NCBI GenBank assembly: GCA_963835555.1
Contig: CAWIGC010000039.1
Location: 1 to 64,000, forward strand
Source of the DNA: Sulfopaludibacter sp963835555
GTDB taxonomy: Bacteria > Acidobacteriota > Terriglobia > Bryobacterales > Bryobacteraceae
Reading direction: 5' to 3'
DNA length: 64,000 nt
In this document: positions 45,044 through 55,278 of the stretch, in pieces
How the letters are laid out: every line of letters starts with the position of its first letter
How positions within the stretch are numbered: position 1 is the stretch's first letter
Position numbers and translations under genes: made by a program
Notes under the pieces: generated by a model
The model's database searches: none
The model's input: only the letters and a program-made list of their open reading frames with translations
Told to the model about the DNA's origin: nothing

Positions 45044-45948
45044 CCGACGCTCCTTTCGCCGCGCCGCCTGCGGCATCCGGAACGGCGGGGATCTGTGCTT
45101 CGCGCTTGATACTGGCCTCCAGATCCAGGAAGGACGGGCGCAACTCGACCGGAATCGACCGCCGCGCGTACTCCACCGCCAGGAGCGGCGAAGACCCGCG
45201 CGCGAACGCCACAATGGCCACCCGCATTACCTGCAGGAATTGAGTATGCGCTTCACTGAGGTTCTCCAGCCGTGCAGCGACTGGACCGACCACGCCATAA
45301 CAGAGCAGGATGCCCAGGAACGTCCCTACCAAGGCCGCCGCGACCTTTTGCCCGATTGCTTCCGGGGCCCCGCCAATGGCTTCCATGGTGATCACTACGC
45401 CGAGCACGGCAGCCACAATCCCCAGTCCGGGCAGCGCATCCGCCACCGCGTTCAGGGCATTCACCGGTTCGTGCCGTCCGCGCCGTTGCACGTCGATATC
45501 CAGTTCCATCAACTGGTCCAACTCGGGCGCCGTGGTTCCGCCGATCACAATCATCCGCAGGGAATCGCAGATAAACGGGCAGATATCCACATCGGCCAGA
45601 AATTCCGGGTATTTTGAAAAGATGCGGCTCTCGGCATGGCCTCTCGACTTCTTTCTCGAGTTCGATCATCCCAGCCCGCTGCGCGAAGCTGAACACTTCG
45701 TACAGCATTTGCAGATGCCGGACCAGGTACTGGCGGGTGTGGGCCGGCCTTCGCAGCGTGGCAACCGCACCGTGCCACATCTTCCGAATCACCGCGGGAG
45801 GATTGGCCACCAGCGTAATCCCCGCGGCGGCCCCGCCCACAATCAGCAATTCAGCGGGCTGAAACAATACCCACGGATTTCCCCGCTCCAGGAGAAAGCC
45901 GCCCAGAACTGCGACAAATACCAAGCCAATCCCTGCGAGCACAATCAT
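45021..45948 (-). CDS. motA: MotA-like stator protein, one frameshift
   Basis: About 309 residues. TM1-2: IVLAGIGLVFVAVLGGFLLE and AELLIVGGAAAGITLV. The cytoplasmic loop runs through MLYEVFSFAQRAGMIELEKE. After the break near 45635 come EFLADVDICPFICDSLRMIV, then ADALPGLGIVAAVLGVVITM and ALVGTFLGILLCYGVVGPVA (TM3-4). One base too many fits length modulo 3. Ion-conducting partner of MotB in the same operon. Confidence 0.9.
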
Positions 45949-46006
45949 GAACTGGGGCCGCGCCTCCAGTCCTCATATCGGCTCGCAGGGATTTTTCTTG
46001 AACGGA

Positions 46007-46585
46007 CTACAAGCCCGCGCCGCCTCCGCTCTTTGCGCGCGGCTTATCGGTGTTGGCATAATCCGCTTTCGATTCGCCGGTGGAAGAGATATTCTCCGCC
46101 CCGGTCTGCTTCAGTATGTCTTTGGCCCGCGTCACCCAGTCGGAGTTGTCACAATGTACCGAGAGCAAAACGTGACCCTCTTTGATCATTCCTTCGTACC
46201 GCTTGGCTTCAAATTCGGGGATACCCAATCCAATCAGCGCGCCGATCACGCCGCCCACCACGCCCCCCGTGCCGATGCCGGCCAGCGCGCCCATAATGGG
46301 ACCCGCCGCGATAAATGGCCCCACGCCGGGAATCGCAATTGCCCCGATTCCGGCCAGCAATCCCAGTGTGCCGCCAACCACTCCGCCGGTGGTCGCGCCG
46401 GTAGCTGCTCCCTCCGGAGCCTTGGTGTGTTTCTCGTGGGCAAAGTCCTTGGTTCCCACGTTATCGGGTAAAAGCACCGATATGTCTTCGCCCCGGAACC
46501 CGGCCTCGAACAGTTTATCGACGCCGGTTTCCACATGCCGCCTGTCGCGGAAAATCCCAAATACCGCTGTATTTTTTCCTGCCAT
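46007..46585 (-). CDS. General-stress/ActD-like glycine-zipper membrane protein
   Basis: 192 residues. The N-terminal domain NTAVFGIFRDRRHVETGVDK and EDISVLLPDNVGTKDF resembles DUF1269/DUF3341 and YflT-like stress proteins. Two long Gly/Ala-rich hydrophobic hairpins follow (GGVVGGTLGLLAGIGAIAI, then GGVVGGVIGALIGLGIPEFE), then HVLLSVHCDNSDWVTRAKDIL, a small ferredoxin-like fold end. Usually annotated as low-temperature-induced or ActD-like; role uncertain. The BON-domain gene lies just upstream. Confidence 0.7.
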   Translation of the reverse strand: MAGKNTAVFGIFRDRRHVETGVDKLFEAGFRGEDISVLLPDNVGTKDFAHEKHTKAPEGAATGATTGGVVGGTLGLLAGIGAIAIPGVGPFIAAGPIMGALAGIGTGGVVGGVIGALIGLGIPEFEAKRYEGMIKEGHVLLSVHCDNSDWVTRAKDILKQTGAENISSTGESKADYANTDKPRAKSGGGAGL

Positions 46586-46602
46586 CGCTTTTCCTCTTTT
46601 CT

Positions 46603-46986
46603 CTAATTCGACTTTTTGGCCGATGGTTTCACCGTAATCTCATCGGTTACATTACCGGCTCCGGCGACTTCCGCCGCCTTCTGCTCAATGCTCTGTTTTT
46701 CTTCCGGCGTGCGTACCGGCCCCTTCAAAGTGACCTTTCCGTTTTGTGCGATTATTTTCACGTTATGGGCGTAGGTGGAAAGAGACGAATCGCTCACAAT
46801 CGATTTCCGGATCTTCTGTGCCAGTTCGCGATCCGTTACGTTATTCTTCCCCTGATCGGCTGTCGCGGCCGTACTGGACCGGTCCCGCCGATTGGCCTTC
46901 GTATTATCGGGCGGAGTCTGTGCCATAGCGCCAACCAGCAGGCCGGCCGCCAGCACACCAACAGGTAATTTCAGCTTCAATCTCAT
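46603..46986 (-). CDS. Secreted BON-domain protein
   Basis: 127 residues with a signal peptide (LPVGVLAAGLLVGAMAQ), a charged linker, and one BON domain (LAQKIRKSIVSDSSLSTYAH, VKIIAQNGKVTLKGPVRTPE). BON proteins of the OsmY type are periplasmic envelope-stress proteins. RBS GGAGGT supports ATG 46986. It probably forms an operon with the stress-type gene 17 nt downstream. Confidence 0.88.
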   Translation of the reverse strand: MRLKLKLPVGVLAAGLLVGAMAQTPPDNTKANRRDRSSTAATADQGKNNVTDRELAQKIRKSIVSDSSLSTYAHNVKIIAQNGKVTLKGPVRTPEEKQSIEQKAAEVAGAGNVTDEITVKPSAKKSN

Positions 46987-47069
46987 TACCTCCGGGGGAA
47001 GATACTGCAATCGCCCCACCTCGGTAAGGGAAAGAACGTACTGTGAAAGGTTCGGGAAGTTACGAGAAC

Positions 47070-48568
47070 TTAGCCCGCGCGCCGGAACACCACCAGATAC
47101 ACATCGCCGAATTTGAATAACCGGTTGCTCCAGCCTGCCAGTTCCGGCCGGCGCGCAAACCAGTTTCTCCAATCGCGAACGTTGCCCGCACCGCCATAAA
47201 TCAGAAAGCGGCCGGGCGGCGTGAGGGTATGTTGCAGCAGCATCGAGGCAAAGCTCCTCGGAATCGCCGGCCCGTCTCAAAGGGAAAGAGTAAAATGTGC
47301 CCGCGCAGCGGATAAACCGGCAAGTGGGCATAAAGGAAGCCCGGCAAGGGATAGTTGGGCCGCCACTCCGGCGCGTGCCCTTCGACGAAGGGACTGGTGC
47401 AGATCACCGGGATCTGCGGCCCCGGGGCCTCCGTGTTGGCCATCGCGGCGGCGGCGCGCCAGTCGGAATGTTGATGCGGCGGCCACCAGGAATTCCACTG
47501 TCCCAGCAGCGCCAGCGCACCCAGCCCTACCAGCGCGGCCACCGGTTTCCATTGCGCTTTGCCGAAGAACGGCGTCACTGCGAAGGTGGCGGCCAGGGCG
47601 AGTCCCGGCAGGGTAATGGAGAGATACCGCGGCACAAACGCGCTATTGCCGGTGATGTAGGAGAAAGCAAACAGGCAGACCGGCTGCATCAGCCACCACG
47701 CCGCCGCCAGCACCACGGCCGACCGCGCCGCCGCGTACCCTTCGCGCGTCCAGTGCAGAAACCGGCCCAGCAGCCAGGCCAGCCCGCCCGCCATCAGGGG
47801 CAGTTTCCAGCGCAGCGTCCATTCGAAGTGGTGCAGCGAAGGCAATGCCAGAATCACGTGCGCCCCGGCATGATGCATGAGGCTCAAAGCCCGCAGCGCC
47901 ACCGGCAGCAGCGCCAACGCCATCAGCGCAAACGCGCCGGCCGCCTCCAGCGCCCGAACGCGTGTCTCCTTGCGCCACAACCGCATGGCCGTGTACAAAG
48001 CCAGCACCAGGTAGAACGGCCAGTAGATCAGGTGGATGGGCCACAGCAGCACGCCGAGGACCAGGAATGCCAGGCCGTCGCGCCATCGCGCCGTATCCAG
48101 CCAGCGCACCAGAAACCACACGCAGGCCGCGGCCACGCACATTCCGAGCGCGTATGGCCGCGCGTCTGCCGCATGTTCGTTAAAGTCGTGAATACCCAGG
48201 CAGGCGAATACCGCGAACCATCCCGCCCGCGGATGGATCAGCCGCTGCGCCAAGCGCGCGACCAACAGTAAGGTCAGGGCCGCCGCCAGAATCGAAGGCA
48301 GGCGGTACGCCACCTCCGACTGGCCGAAAATCCGGCTCGACGCGCGCGGGAGGTAGTAGTAGAGGGAATCGGGCACCTGCGGGGCAACCGCCAGCGAGGG
48401 GTGACTGGCGCCGTGTTGCACCACGAAGACCGTGGCCATCTCGTCCACCCAGAAGCTCGAAGGCAGCGTCATCAGCCACAGACGGGTAATGCAGATCGCC
48501 AGCAAACCGGCGAGAAACAGGTTCGATTGCAGAATGCGGTTCGCCCGCGCCGCCGGCCCGCTGTTCAT
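47070..48568 (-). CDS. GT39/ArnT-like membrane glycosyltransferase, one frameshift
   Basis: About 500 residues. The N-terminus has TLPSSFWVDEMATVFVVQHG (acidic D/E of the first luminal loop) and many transmembrane helices (WPFYLVLALYTAMRLW, SAVVLAAAWWLMQPVCLFAF). The C-terminus is in another frame after about 47275: SFASMLLQHTLTPPGRFLIY to VYLVVFRRAG, stop at 47070. The break is at a GGG run; one more G restores it and fits length modulo 3. Probably uses a polyprenyl-phosphate sugar. Overlaps by ATGA the GT2 gene that could make such a donor. Confidence 0.85.
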
Positions 48569-49389
48569 CTCCGGATTTCAGACGCGGCCGGAACTTCCGG
48601 CGTTCCCTTCCAATGCCCGGGAAGACGGAATATCTGCGCCCGGTACAGGCCCCACTTGGCCAGGCGGAACTGAATGCTGGTCCGCAGCACCCCCAGCCCA
48701 TAGACTGCGCTCCGGCGGAAGTTGATCGACGATGCCTCCGGAAAATATTTCGTCGGGCAGGAAATTTCTCCGATCCTCGCGCCCAGCAGCACGGCCTGGG
48801 CCAGCACCTGATTATCGAACACAAAATCGTCGGAGTTGGCTTCCAGCGGCAGCGCCTGCAGCAGTTCTTTGCTGTAGGCGCGAAAACCGGTGTGGTATTC
48901 CGACAGCTTCGCGCCCAGCATCAGATTCTCAAACAGCGTCAACAGCCGGTTGAAAATATATTTGTAGACCGGCATGCCGCCTTGCACCGCGCCACCGCCC
49001 AGAATGCGCGAGCCCAAGGCCAGGTCGTAAACTCCGTAAGCCACCATTGTCGCCATAGGAGTCACCAGCAGGGGCTCGTACTGATAGTCCGGGTGCAGCA
49101 TCACCACCACGTCGGCGCCCGCCTCCAGCGCTTTGGCATAACAGGTCTTCTGATTTCCGCCGTAGCCGCGATTCTGTGGATGCACCTCCACGGTCAGTCC
49201 CAGGCGGTGCGCCATGGCCGCTGTGGCATCTGTGGAATGATCGTCCACCAGGATGCGCTCGTCTACAATCTCCGGCAATTCACGCACTGTCACCTCAAGC
49301 GTCCTCTCGGCGTTATAGGCGGGAAGCACAACTACAATGCGTTTTCCGTTGATCAAACCCCAGTGTATCGCAGCCGGAACACGCGGCAT
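48565..49389 (-). CDS. Family 2 glycosyltransferase (polyprenyl-phosphate type)
   Basis: 274 residues. RIVVVLPAYNAERTLEVTVRE, the donor site ILVDDHSTDATAAMAHRLGL, NRGYGGNQKTCYAKAL and the metal-site region VMLHPDYQYEPLL. The later FHTGFRAYSKELL-type block (EYHTGFRAYSKELLQALP) matches the dolichyl-phosphate mannose synthase-like group. Coupled with the downstream GT39-like gene, for which it may supply lipid-linked sugar. The start could be internal (TTG before INGKRIVVV). Confidence 0.9.
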   Translation of the reverse strand: MPRVPAAIHWGLINGKRIVVVLPAYNAERTLEVTVRELPEIVDERILVDDHSTDATAAMAHRLGLTVEVHPQNRGYGGNQKTCYAKALEAGADVVVMLHPDYQYEPLLVTPMATMVAYGVYDLALGSRILGGGAVQGGMPVYKYIFNRLLTLFENLMLGAKLSEYHTGFRAYSKELLQALPLEANSDDFVFDNQVLAQAVLLGARIGEISCPTKYFPEASSINFRRSAVYGLGVLRTSIQFRLAKWGLYRAQIFRLPGHWKGTPEVPAASEIRR

Positions 49390-49427
49390 TTTGCCAACCT
49401 ACGGCCGGGCAATGCGTATCAAGGAAT

Positions 49428-49840
49428 ATGGGTTTTGACATACGTTATGCCTTCCGGATGCTGGAACGCAACTCCGGCTTCACCGCCGTCGCGCTGCTCA
49501 CCCTGGCCCTCGGAATCGGCGCCAACACCGCCATTTTCAGTGTCTTCAGCGGCGTTCTGCTGCGCCCCCTGCCCTATCCGGATGCCCAACGCCTGGTGGA
49601 CATCCGCGAAGTAGTTCCCTCGCCCGCCTGGGCTCGTTTCGGCCCTACGCTGCCGGACTGGCAGCAGCCATTTTCGCGGCTCGCCTGGCGGCCGGCCTGC
49701 TCTTCGATGTCCGCGCGCTCGATCCTGGAATCTTCGCGGGCGCCGCGCTGGTGCTTCTGGCCTCGGCCGCGCTCGCCTGCTTCATTCCCGCTCTGCGCGC
49801 CACCCGCATGGACCCTCTGATTGCGCTGCGGTATGAATAG
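49428..49840 (+). pseudogene. ADOP permease remnant with large internal deletion
   Basis: The first 60 codons are an ADOP/MacB start (IRYAFRMLERNSGFTAVALL, ALGIGANTAIFSVFSGVLLR). From about 49640, in another frame, the extreme C-terminus of the same family follows (FAARLAAGLLFDVRALDPG, CFIPALRATRMDPLIALRYE, stop 49838-49840). About 2 kb of the usual gene is missing between them, so this is real gene decay, unlike the single-base breaks elsewhere. No PadR gene adjoins it. Confidence 0.85.
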
Positions 49841-49873
49841 CGCGGCTGGCAATCCCCATATATATTCAGAAGG

Positions 49874-50824
49874 ATGACTCCTTCCATCGAATCGCGCATG
49901 CTCCAGATCCCGCCCGGCGTGGACGCGGGCACGGAGATTCCGCTCACCACCATCCGCGGCGTCCGTCCCGGGCCGGCGCTCGCGCTCATCGCCGGCAATC
50001 ACGGCTACGAATACCCGCCCATTCTGGCGCTGCAGCGACTTCGCAACACCATCGATCCGGCCGCGCTGAGCGGAACCGTTTTCATGGTGCATGTAGCCAA
50101 CATGCCTTCCTTTCTGGGCCGGACCGTATATTTCAGTCCCATCGACGGCAAGAACCTGAATCGCGTTTACCCCGGCCGCGCCGATGGGACGGTCTCCGAA
50201 CGTATTGCCTACGCCATCACCCGGGAGGTTATTGAAAAGGCGGACTACCTCCTCGACCTGCATTGCGGCGATGGCAACGAATCGCTGCGCCCGTACGTGT
50301 ACCAGACCGTCACGCCCGATGAGCAGATGAATGCCGCGATCGCGCGCCTCGCCCTGGCGTTTGGGATCGATCGCATCCTGATCGATCGGAACCGGCCGAC
50401 CGACCCCGAGCGCTCTCTCTACTGCTCCACCACGGCGATCACGCGCTGGAAGCCGGCTATCACCATTGAGGCCGGCTTTCTGGGAACCACCGATGAGGCC
50501 AGCGTGCGGCAGATCGCCGCCGGCGTTCAAGGCGTGATGTGGGAATTGCAAATGTTGGAAAACGGACCTCCGCCCGTAGCCAGACCTGTGTTTCTGGACC
50601 CTTCCGAAGTCATTCTGAGCCCGGCAACCGGCATTCTATACCCGGTGGTAGAGCGCGGCCAGATGGTTGCGAAAGGCGATCTGCTGGCCTATGTGACGGA
50701 CTTTTTCGGAGCCCGAATCGCCGATATTCCAGCGCCCCTCGCCGGCGAGGTGCTGTATATTGTGAGTACGCCGCCCATGACCGAGGGCCAGCCGGTCGGC
50801 TGTATCGGACAAATCGCAACCTGA
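49874..50824 (+). CDS. Succinylglutamate desuccinylase/aspartoacylase-family zinc hydrolase
   Basis: 316 residues. The M14-like zinc ligands are visible in IAGNHGYEYPPILALQRL (H and E) and YLLDLHCGDGNESLRPYVY (H). ITIEAGFLG carries the catalytic glutamate. The C-terminal beta domain (SPATGILYPVVERGQMVAKG) is typical of AstE/AspA. No signal peptide is seen, so it is cytoplasmic. Substrate is unknown; relatives cleave N-acyl amino acids or cyanophycin-like dipeptides. AGAAGG precedes ATG 49874. Confidence 0.88.
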   Translation: MTPSIESRMLQIPPGVDAGTEIPLTTIRGVRPGPALALIAGNHGYEYPPILALQRLRNTIDPAALSGTVFMVHVANMPSFLGRTVYFSPIDGKNLNRVYPGRADGTVSERIAYAITREVIEKADYLLDLHCGDGNESLRPYVYQTVTPDEQMNAAIARLALAFGIDRILIDRNRPTDPERSLYCSTTAITRWKPAITIEAGFLGTTDEASVRQIAAGVQGVMWELQMLENGPPPVARPVFLDPSEVILSPATGILYPVVERGQMVAKGDLLAYVTDFFGARIADIPAPLAGEVLYIVSTPPMTEGQPVGCIGQIAT

Positions 50825-50860
50825 CGGCGTTCCCGCACATCCAATGAGACGGACCCCGAA

Positions 50861-51403
50861 ATGAAAATCCTTTTCCTCGTCCTTGCCCTGGGAGCCGCGG
50901 CACCGGCTGCCGATCTGTCCGGCGTCGGTAACTTCCACCAAATCAACGACCGCCTCTATCGCGGTGCTCAACCGACCCCGGAGGGCTTTCGGCAGATCGC
51001 CGGGATGGGCGTAAAGACCGTCATCGATCTTCGCGAAAGCGGCTCGCGGGCTGAAGCCGAAAAGCGGCTCGTGGAAGGGGACGGCATGCGGTATATCAAC
51101 ATTCCGTTTTCCGGCCTTAGTGCTCCTTCCGACCGGCAGGTGAGCGAGGTTCTGGCGATCCTTAACAATCCGGCGTCAGGACCGGTTTTTGTGCATTGCC
51201 GGCGGGGAGCCGACCGGACGGGCACCGTTGTGGCGTGCTACCGGGTGTTCTATGGCCACTGGAAAAACCGAGCCGCGCTAGCCGAGGCGAAGCAGGACGG
51301 AATGGCCTGGTTTGAAAAAGCCATGCGGCACTATGTGCTGCGCTACCATCCGCCCGTGTCCCTGGCCGATTCCGCTACTTATTCTTCGCAGCGTTCTCAA
51401 TAA
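50861..51403 (+). CDS. Secreted dual-specificity/tyrosine phosphatase-like protein
   Basis: 180 residues with a signal peptide (ILFLVLALGAAAPAADL). The fold is DSP: FHQINDRLYRGAQPTPEGFR, GVKTVIDLRESGSRAEAEKR, and the P-loop VFVHCRRGADRTG (HCx5R) with both cysteine and arginine present. Secretion suggests action on external phospho-sugars, inositol phosphates or proteins. It overlaps the convergent PPIase gene by 29 nt at the 3' ends. Confidence 0.9.
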   Translation: MKILFLVLALGAAAPAADLSGVGNFHQINDRLYRGAQPTPEGFRQIAGMGVKTVIDLRESGSRAEAEKRLVEGDGMRYINIPFSGLSAPSDRQVSEVLAILNNPASGPVFVHCRRGADRTGTVVACYRVFYGHWKNRAALAEAKQDGMAWFEKAMRHYVLRYHPPVSLADSATYSSQRSQ

Positions 51404-52403
51404 TCGACTGCGCGAAATAGTTCTGAACCTTCGCTCCATTACGGGCCACCTCGATGTAGGCGGCCTTGAGGAGGGAGTCTTTCTCGTTCTTCAACTCCTC
51501 GCGAATCTGCTGCTGCACGCGAGGGTCGTTGAGGTCGCGCTGGCCCTGGGGCTCTTTGGAAATCACTTTCAGAATGCGGTAGCCGTCGGGCATTCGCATC
51601 ACCGGGGAGATGGCGCCCGGCTGTAGCGCGGTCACCATTTTCCGCAGATCGGGGCTGACCTTCTCGAGCGTGGATTCCGGCAGGAAACCCATGTCGCCGC
51701 CGTTTGGCGCGGAGTTGACATCCTCGGAGTAATTCGCTGCCAGAGCGGCGAAATCCTGCCCCTGCTTCAACTGCATTTCGATGTTGGCAATCTTGGCCTT
51801 GGCCTCGTTATCGTTCTTGGCCTTGCTGTTTTTCAGGTTGCGGATCTCACCGCCCGGGTCGGGGCTCACCAGGATCTGCGCCAGGTGGATGCGCGGTTCG
51901 GGCAGATTGAACATCGCCTTGTTGGCGTTATAGTAATTCGCCACGTCGGCATCGCTGATGCTGATGTGGGAAGTGATTTCCTTGTTGATGAGCTTGTTGA
52001 CGGTCAGGTCGCGCCGCAATTGGGCTTTGAGGTCGGCCGCGGTCATGTGACGTTCGGCCAGCTTTTTCTCCCACTCTTCCTTGGTGAACGGCGCTTTCAG
52101 GTTGTTGAACTCGGTTTCGACATCCGCATCCACCGCCGTCAGGCCGGCCTTTTCGGCGCGCTGCTTCATGATCTCGCTGGTGATCATGCTGGTCAGCAGG
52201 TCCAGCTTCTGGCTGGTGATGACATCGGGATTCGCGCCTTCCGGCGGGCGCTGGTTCTGGGTCGCGTAAATCTTTTCCAACTCCGCCATGGTGATGGCAT
52301 AACCGTTCACTTCCGCGGCTACTCCGGTGGGGGCCGAATGTTTGCACGCAGTCACGGTCAGCGCGGCCAGCACCGCGGCAACAAACGCAAAATGACGAAT
52401 CAT
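51375..52403 (-). CDS. SurA/PpiC-type peptidyl-prolyl isomerase lipoprotein
   Basis: 342 residues. The lipobox LTVTAC (cysteine about residue 19) makes it a lipoprotein. A SurA_N-like chaperone region follows (VAAEVNGYAITMAELEKIY, then ISISDADVANYYNANKAMFN). The rotamase domain shows IHLAQILVSPD, DFAALAANYSEDVNSAPNGG and GDMGFLPESTLE. Assists folding of outer-membrane or periplasmic proteins. GAGGG precedes ATG 52403. Confidence 0.93.
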   Translation of the reverse strand: MIRHFAFVAAVLAALTVTACKHSAPTGVAAEVNGYAITMAELEKIYATQNQRPPEGANPDVITSQKLDLLTSMITSEIMKQRAEKAGLTAVDADVETEFNNLKAPFTKEEWEKKLAERHMTAADLKAQLRRDLTVNKLINKEITSHISISDADVANYYNANKAMFNLPEPRIHLAQILVSPDPGGEIRNLKNSKAKNDNEAKAKIANIEMQLKQGQDFAALAANYSEDVNSAPNGGDMGFLPESTLEKVSPDLRKMVTALQPGAISPVMRMPDGYRILKVISKEPQGQRDLNDPRVQQQIREELKNEKDSLLKAAYIEVARNGAKVQNYFAQSIIENAAKNK

Positions 52404-52452
52404 GAGTGAACCCTCATTGTAACGCTTTGGCCGGGTTAGAATGATTGTTCCT

Positions 52453-53463
<1,011 letters not shown>

Positions 53464-53464
53464 G

Positions 53465-54241
53465 TCATTCCAGTTTCGAATCCAGATCGGCCAGGAACGT
53501 GGCGGCCACGCGGTACGTGTTGTAGTAATCCTGCAGGTTGATCGCTTTCAGGTTGTCGCCGGGCGAATGCAGCAACTCCACATTGGCGTTGGTAACGGAG
53601 TGGATGGTCAGCACCGGGATGCCCGCGTTCAGGAACGGGTGCGAATCGTCGTCTCCCAGTTTGTCCACGTCCATGACTTCGGCCCGCACATGAGCCTCCG
53701 CGGCCGCCTGCACGTAGGCGGTGAACAGCTTCGGGTTCGCGCGGCTCCGCCACACTTTCGGCGTGGTGAGCCCGAGGCATTCCAGATTGATCATGGCGCG
53801 GGTCGCGCTCTTCTCTTCCTTCGAGAGCGCCCGGACATATTGCTTCGAGCCAAACAGGCCCTCTTCTTCGCCGGAGAAGGCGACGAAGACGAAGCGGTGA
53901 CGTAGCGGGTGGTCCTTCAGGCTCTGGTACAGGCTGGGCAGCAGGGCCACACCGCTCCAATCGTCTACGGCTCCGACGCCGCGATCGACGAAGTCGAAAT
54001 GGCCGCCCACCACGATCGTGCCGGCATGGTCCGGGTCCAAAGTGCAGATGATGTTCGGCTCCCGGGAATGGGGCACGGATTCCTCGGCGGTGGCGCAGCC
54101 CACCTGCCGGAATAGCGATTCCAGCGTGGTTCTGCGCTGGTCCAGGTTCCGGCTCACCAGTTCCAGGCGCTGCTGGATCACGTCCGGCGTCTGAGCCTTC
54201 GCCAGCGCCAGAATGAGGAGGAATCCCGGGAAGTTTTTCAT
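53465..54241 (-). CDS. Secreted M28-family aminopeptidase-like metalloprotease
   Basis: 258 residues, signal peptide FPGFLLILALAKAQ. Two-zinc M28 site: IVVGGHFDFVDRG (H, D), GAVDDWSGVALLP (bridging D), AFSGEEEGLFGSK (E catalytic, E ligand), and the final histidine in VLTIHSVTNANVELLHSPGD. It degrades peptides outside the cytoplasm. Stops of this gene and the oxidoreductase are 1 nt apart. Confidence 0.92.
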   Translation of the reverse strand: MKNFPGFLLILALAKAQTPDVIQQRLELVSRNLDQRRTTLESLFRQVGCATAEESVPHSREPNIICTLDPDHAGTIVVGGHFDFVDRGVGAVDDWSGVALLPSLYQSLKDHPLRHRFVFVAFSGEEEGLFGSKQYVRALSKEEKSATRAMINLECLGLTTPKVWRSRANPKLFTAYVQAAAEAHVRAEVMDVDKLGDDDSHPFLNAGIPVLTIHSVTNANVELLHSPGDNLKAINLQDYYNTYRVAATFLADLDSKLE

Positions 54242-54289
54242 GCGGAATTTTCAGTCTACATCGCGGCCGAAGCGATACACTTGAGAGCT

Positions 54290-55255
54290 ATGATGCGAGC
54301 CTCTCTGGCACTTGCCATCGCCTTGGCCGCCCACGCGCAGCCGAACCCCTATCGCACGGTGGAGAACTGGTTCCAACTGCCCGAAGGCCGCACCTGGGGC
54401 TCGACCAGTTCCGTGGACCTGGACCGGGACGGCAACATCTGGGTGGCCGACCGCTGCGGCGCCAACAGTTGCGCCGGCAAGAGCGATGCGCCCGTGATGC
54501 AGTTCGACCCCGCCGGGAAACTGCTGAAGAGTTTCGGCGCGGGGATGTTCCAGTTTCCGCACTGCCTGGCGATCGACCGCGCGGGCGACATCTGGATTGT
54601 GGACGGCCACAGCCACCAGGTGTTCCAGTTCAATACCGATGGCAAGGTGCTGATGACCCTGGGCAAGGCGGGCGTGGCCGGGGACGGCAACGATACGTTC
54701 AACCAGCCTTCCGCGGTGGCGATCGCGCCCAACGGCGATATCTTCGTAGCGGACGGCCATGGCGGCAACAGCAACGCGCGCATCGTGAAGTTCTCCAAAG
54801 ACGGCAAATTCCTCAAGACCTGGGGCAAAAAGGGGACAGCGCCGGGCGAATTCGATACACCCCACACCCTGGCATTCGATTCCAAGGGACGCCTGTTTGT
54901 GGGGGACCGCGCCAACAATCGCATCCAGATTTTCACGCAGGACGGCACGTTTCTCGAAGAGTGGAAGCAGTTCAGCCGGCCCAGCGCGATCTACATCGAC
55001 CGCAACGATGCGATCTACGTTTCCGATTCGGAATCGCGCGAGAAGGAAGGCTACGGCCATCATCCCGGGTGGAAGCGCGGCATCCGCGTGGGCAGCGCGA
55101 AAGACGGCACCGTGACGGCCTTCATTCCGGACACTTATGCCACCCCGGAGAACTCGGCCACCAGCGGTTCGGAAGGTCTGGCGGCGGACGGCAAGGGCAC
55201 CATTTACGGCGCGGAAGTGCAGCAGAAAGACCTCAAGAAATACGTGAACCGCTAG
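54290..55255 (+). CDS. Secreted NHL-repeat beta-propeller protein
   Basis: About 321 residues. Signal peptide (SLALAIALAAHAQ), then about six NHL units: STSSVDLDRDGNIWVADRCG, HCLAIDRAGDIWIVDGHSHQ, AVAIAPNGDIFVADGHGG, HTLAFDSKGRLFVGDRANN and SAIYIDRNDAIYVSDSESR. Resembles peptidyl-alpha-hydroxyglycine lyase-like propellers common in acidobacteria; binding target unknown. TACACT ends 8 nt before ATG 54290. Confidence 0.9.
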   Translation: MMRASLALAIALAAHAQPNPYRTVENWFQLPEGRTWGSTSSVDLDRDGNIWVADRCGANSCAGKSDAPVMQFDPAGKLLKSFGAGMFQFPHCLAIDRAGDIWIVDGHSHQVFQFNTDGKVLMTLGKAGVAGDGNDTFNQPSAVAIAPNGDIFVADGHGGNSNARIVKFSKDGKFLKTWGKKGTAPGEFDTPHTLAFDSKGRLFVGDRANNRIQIFTQDGTFLEEWKQFSRPSAIYIDRNDAIYVSDSESREKEGYGHHPGWKRGIRVGSAKDGTVTAFIPDTYATPENSATSGSEGLAADGKGTIYGAEVQQKDLKKYVNR

Positions 55256-55278
55256 CTCCGCTACACTGGAAACCCGCG

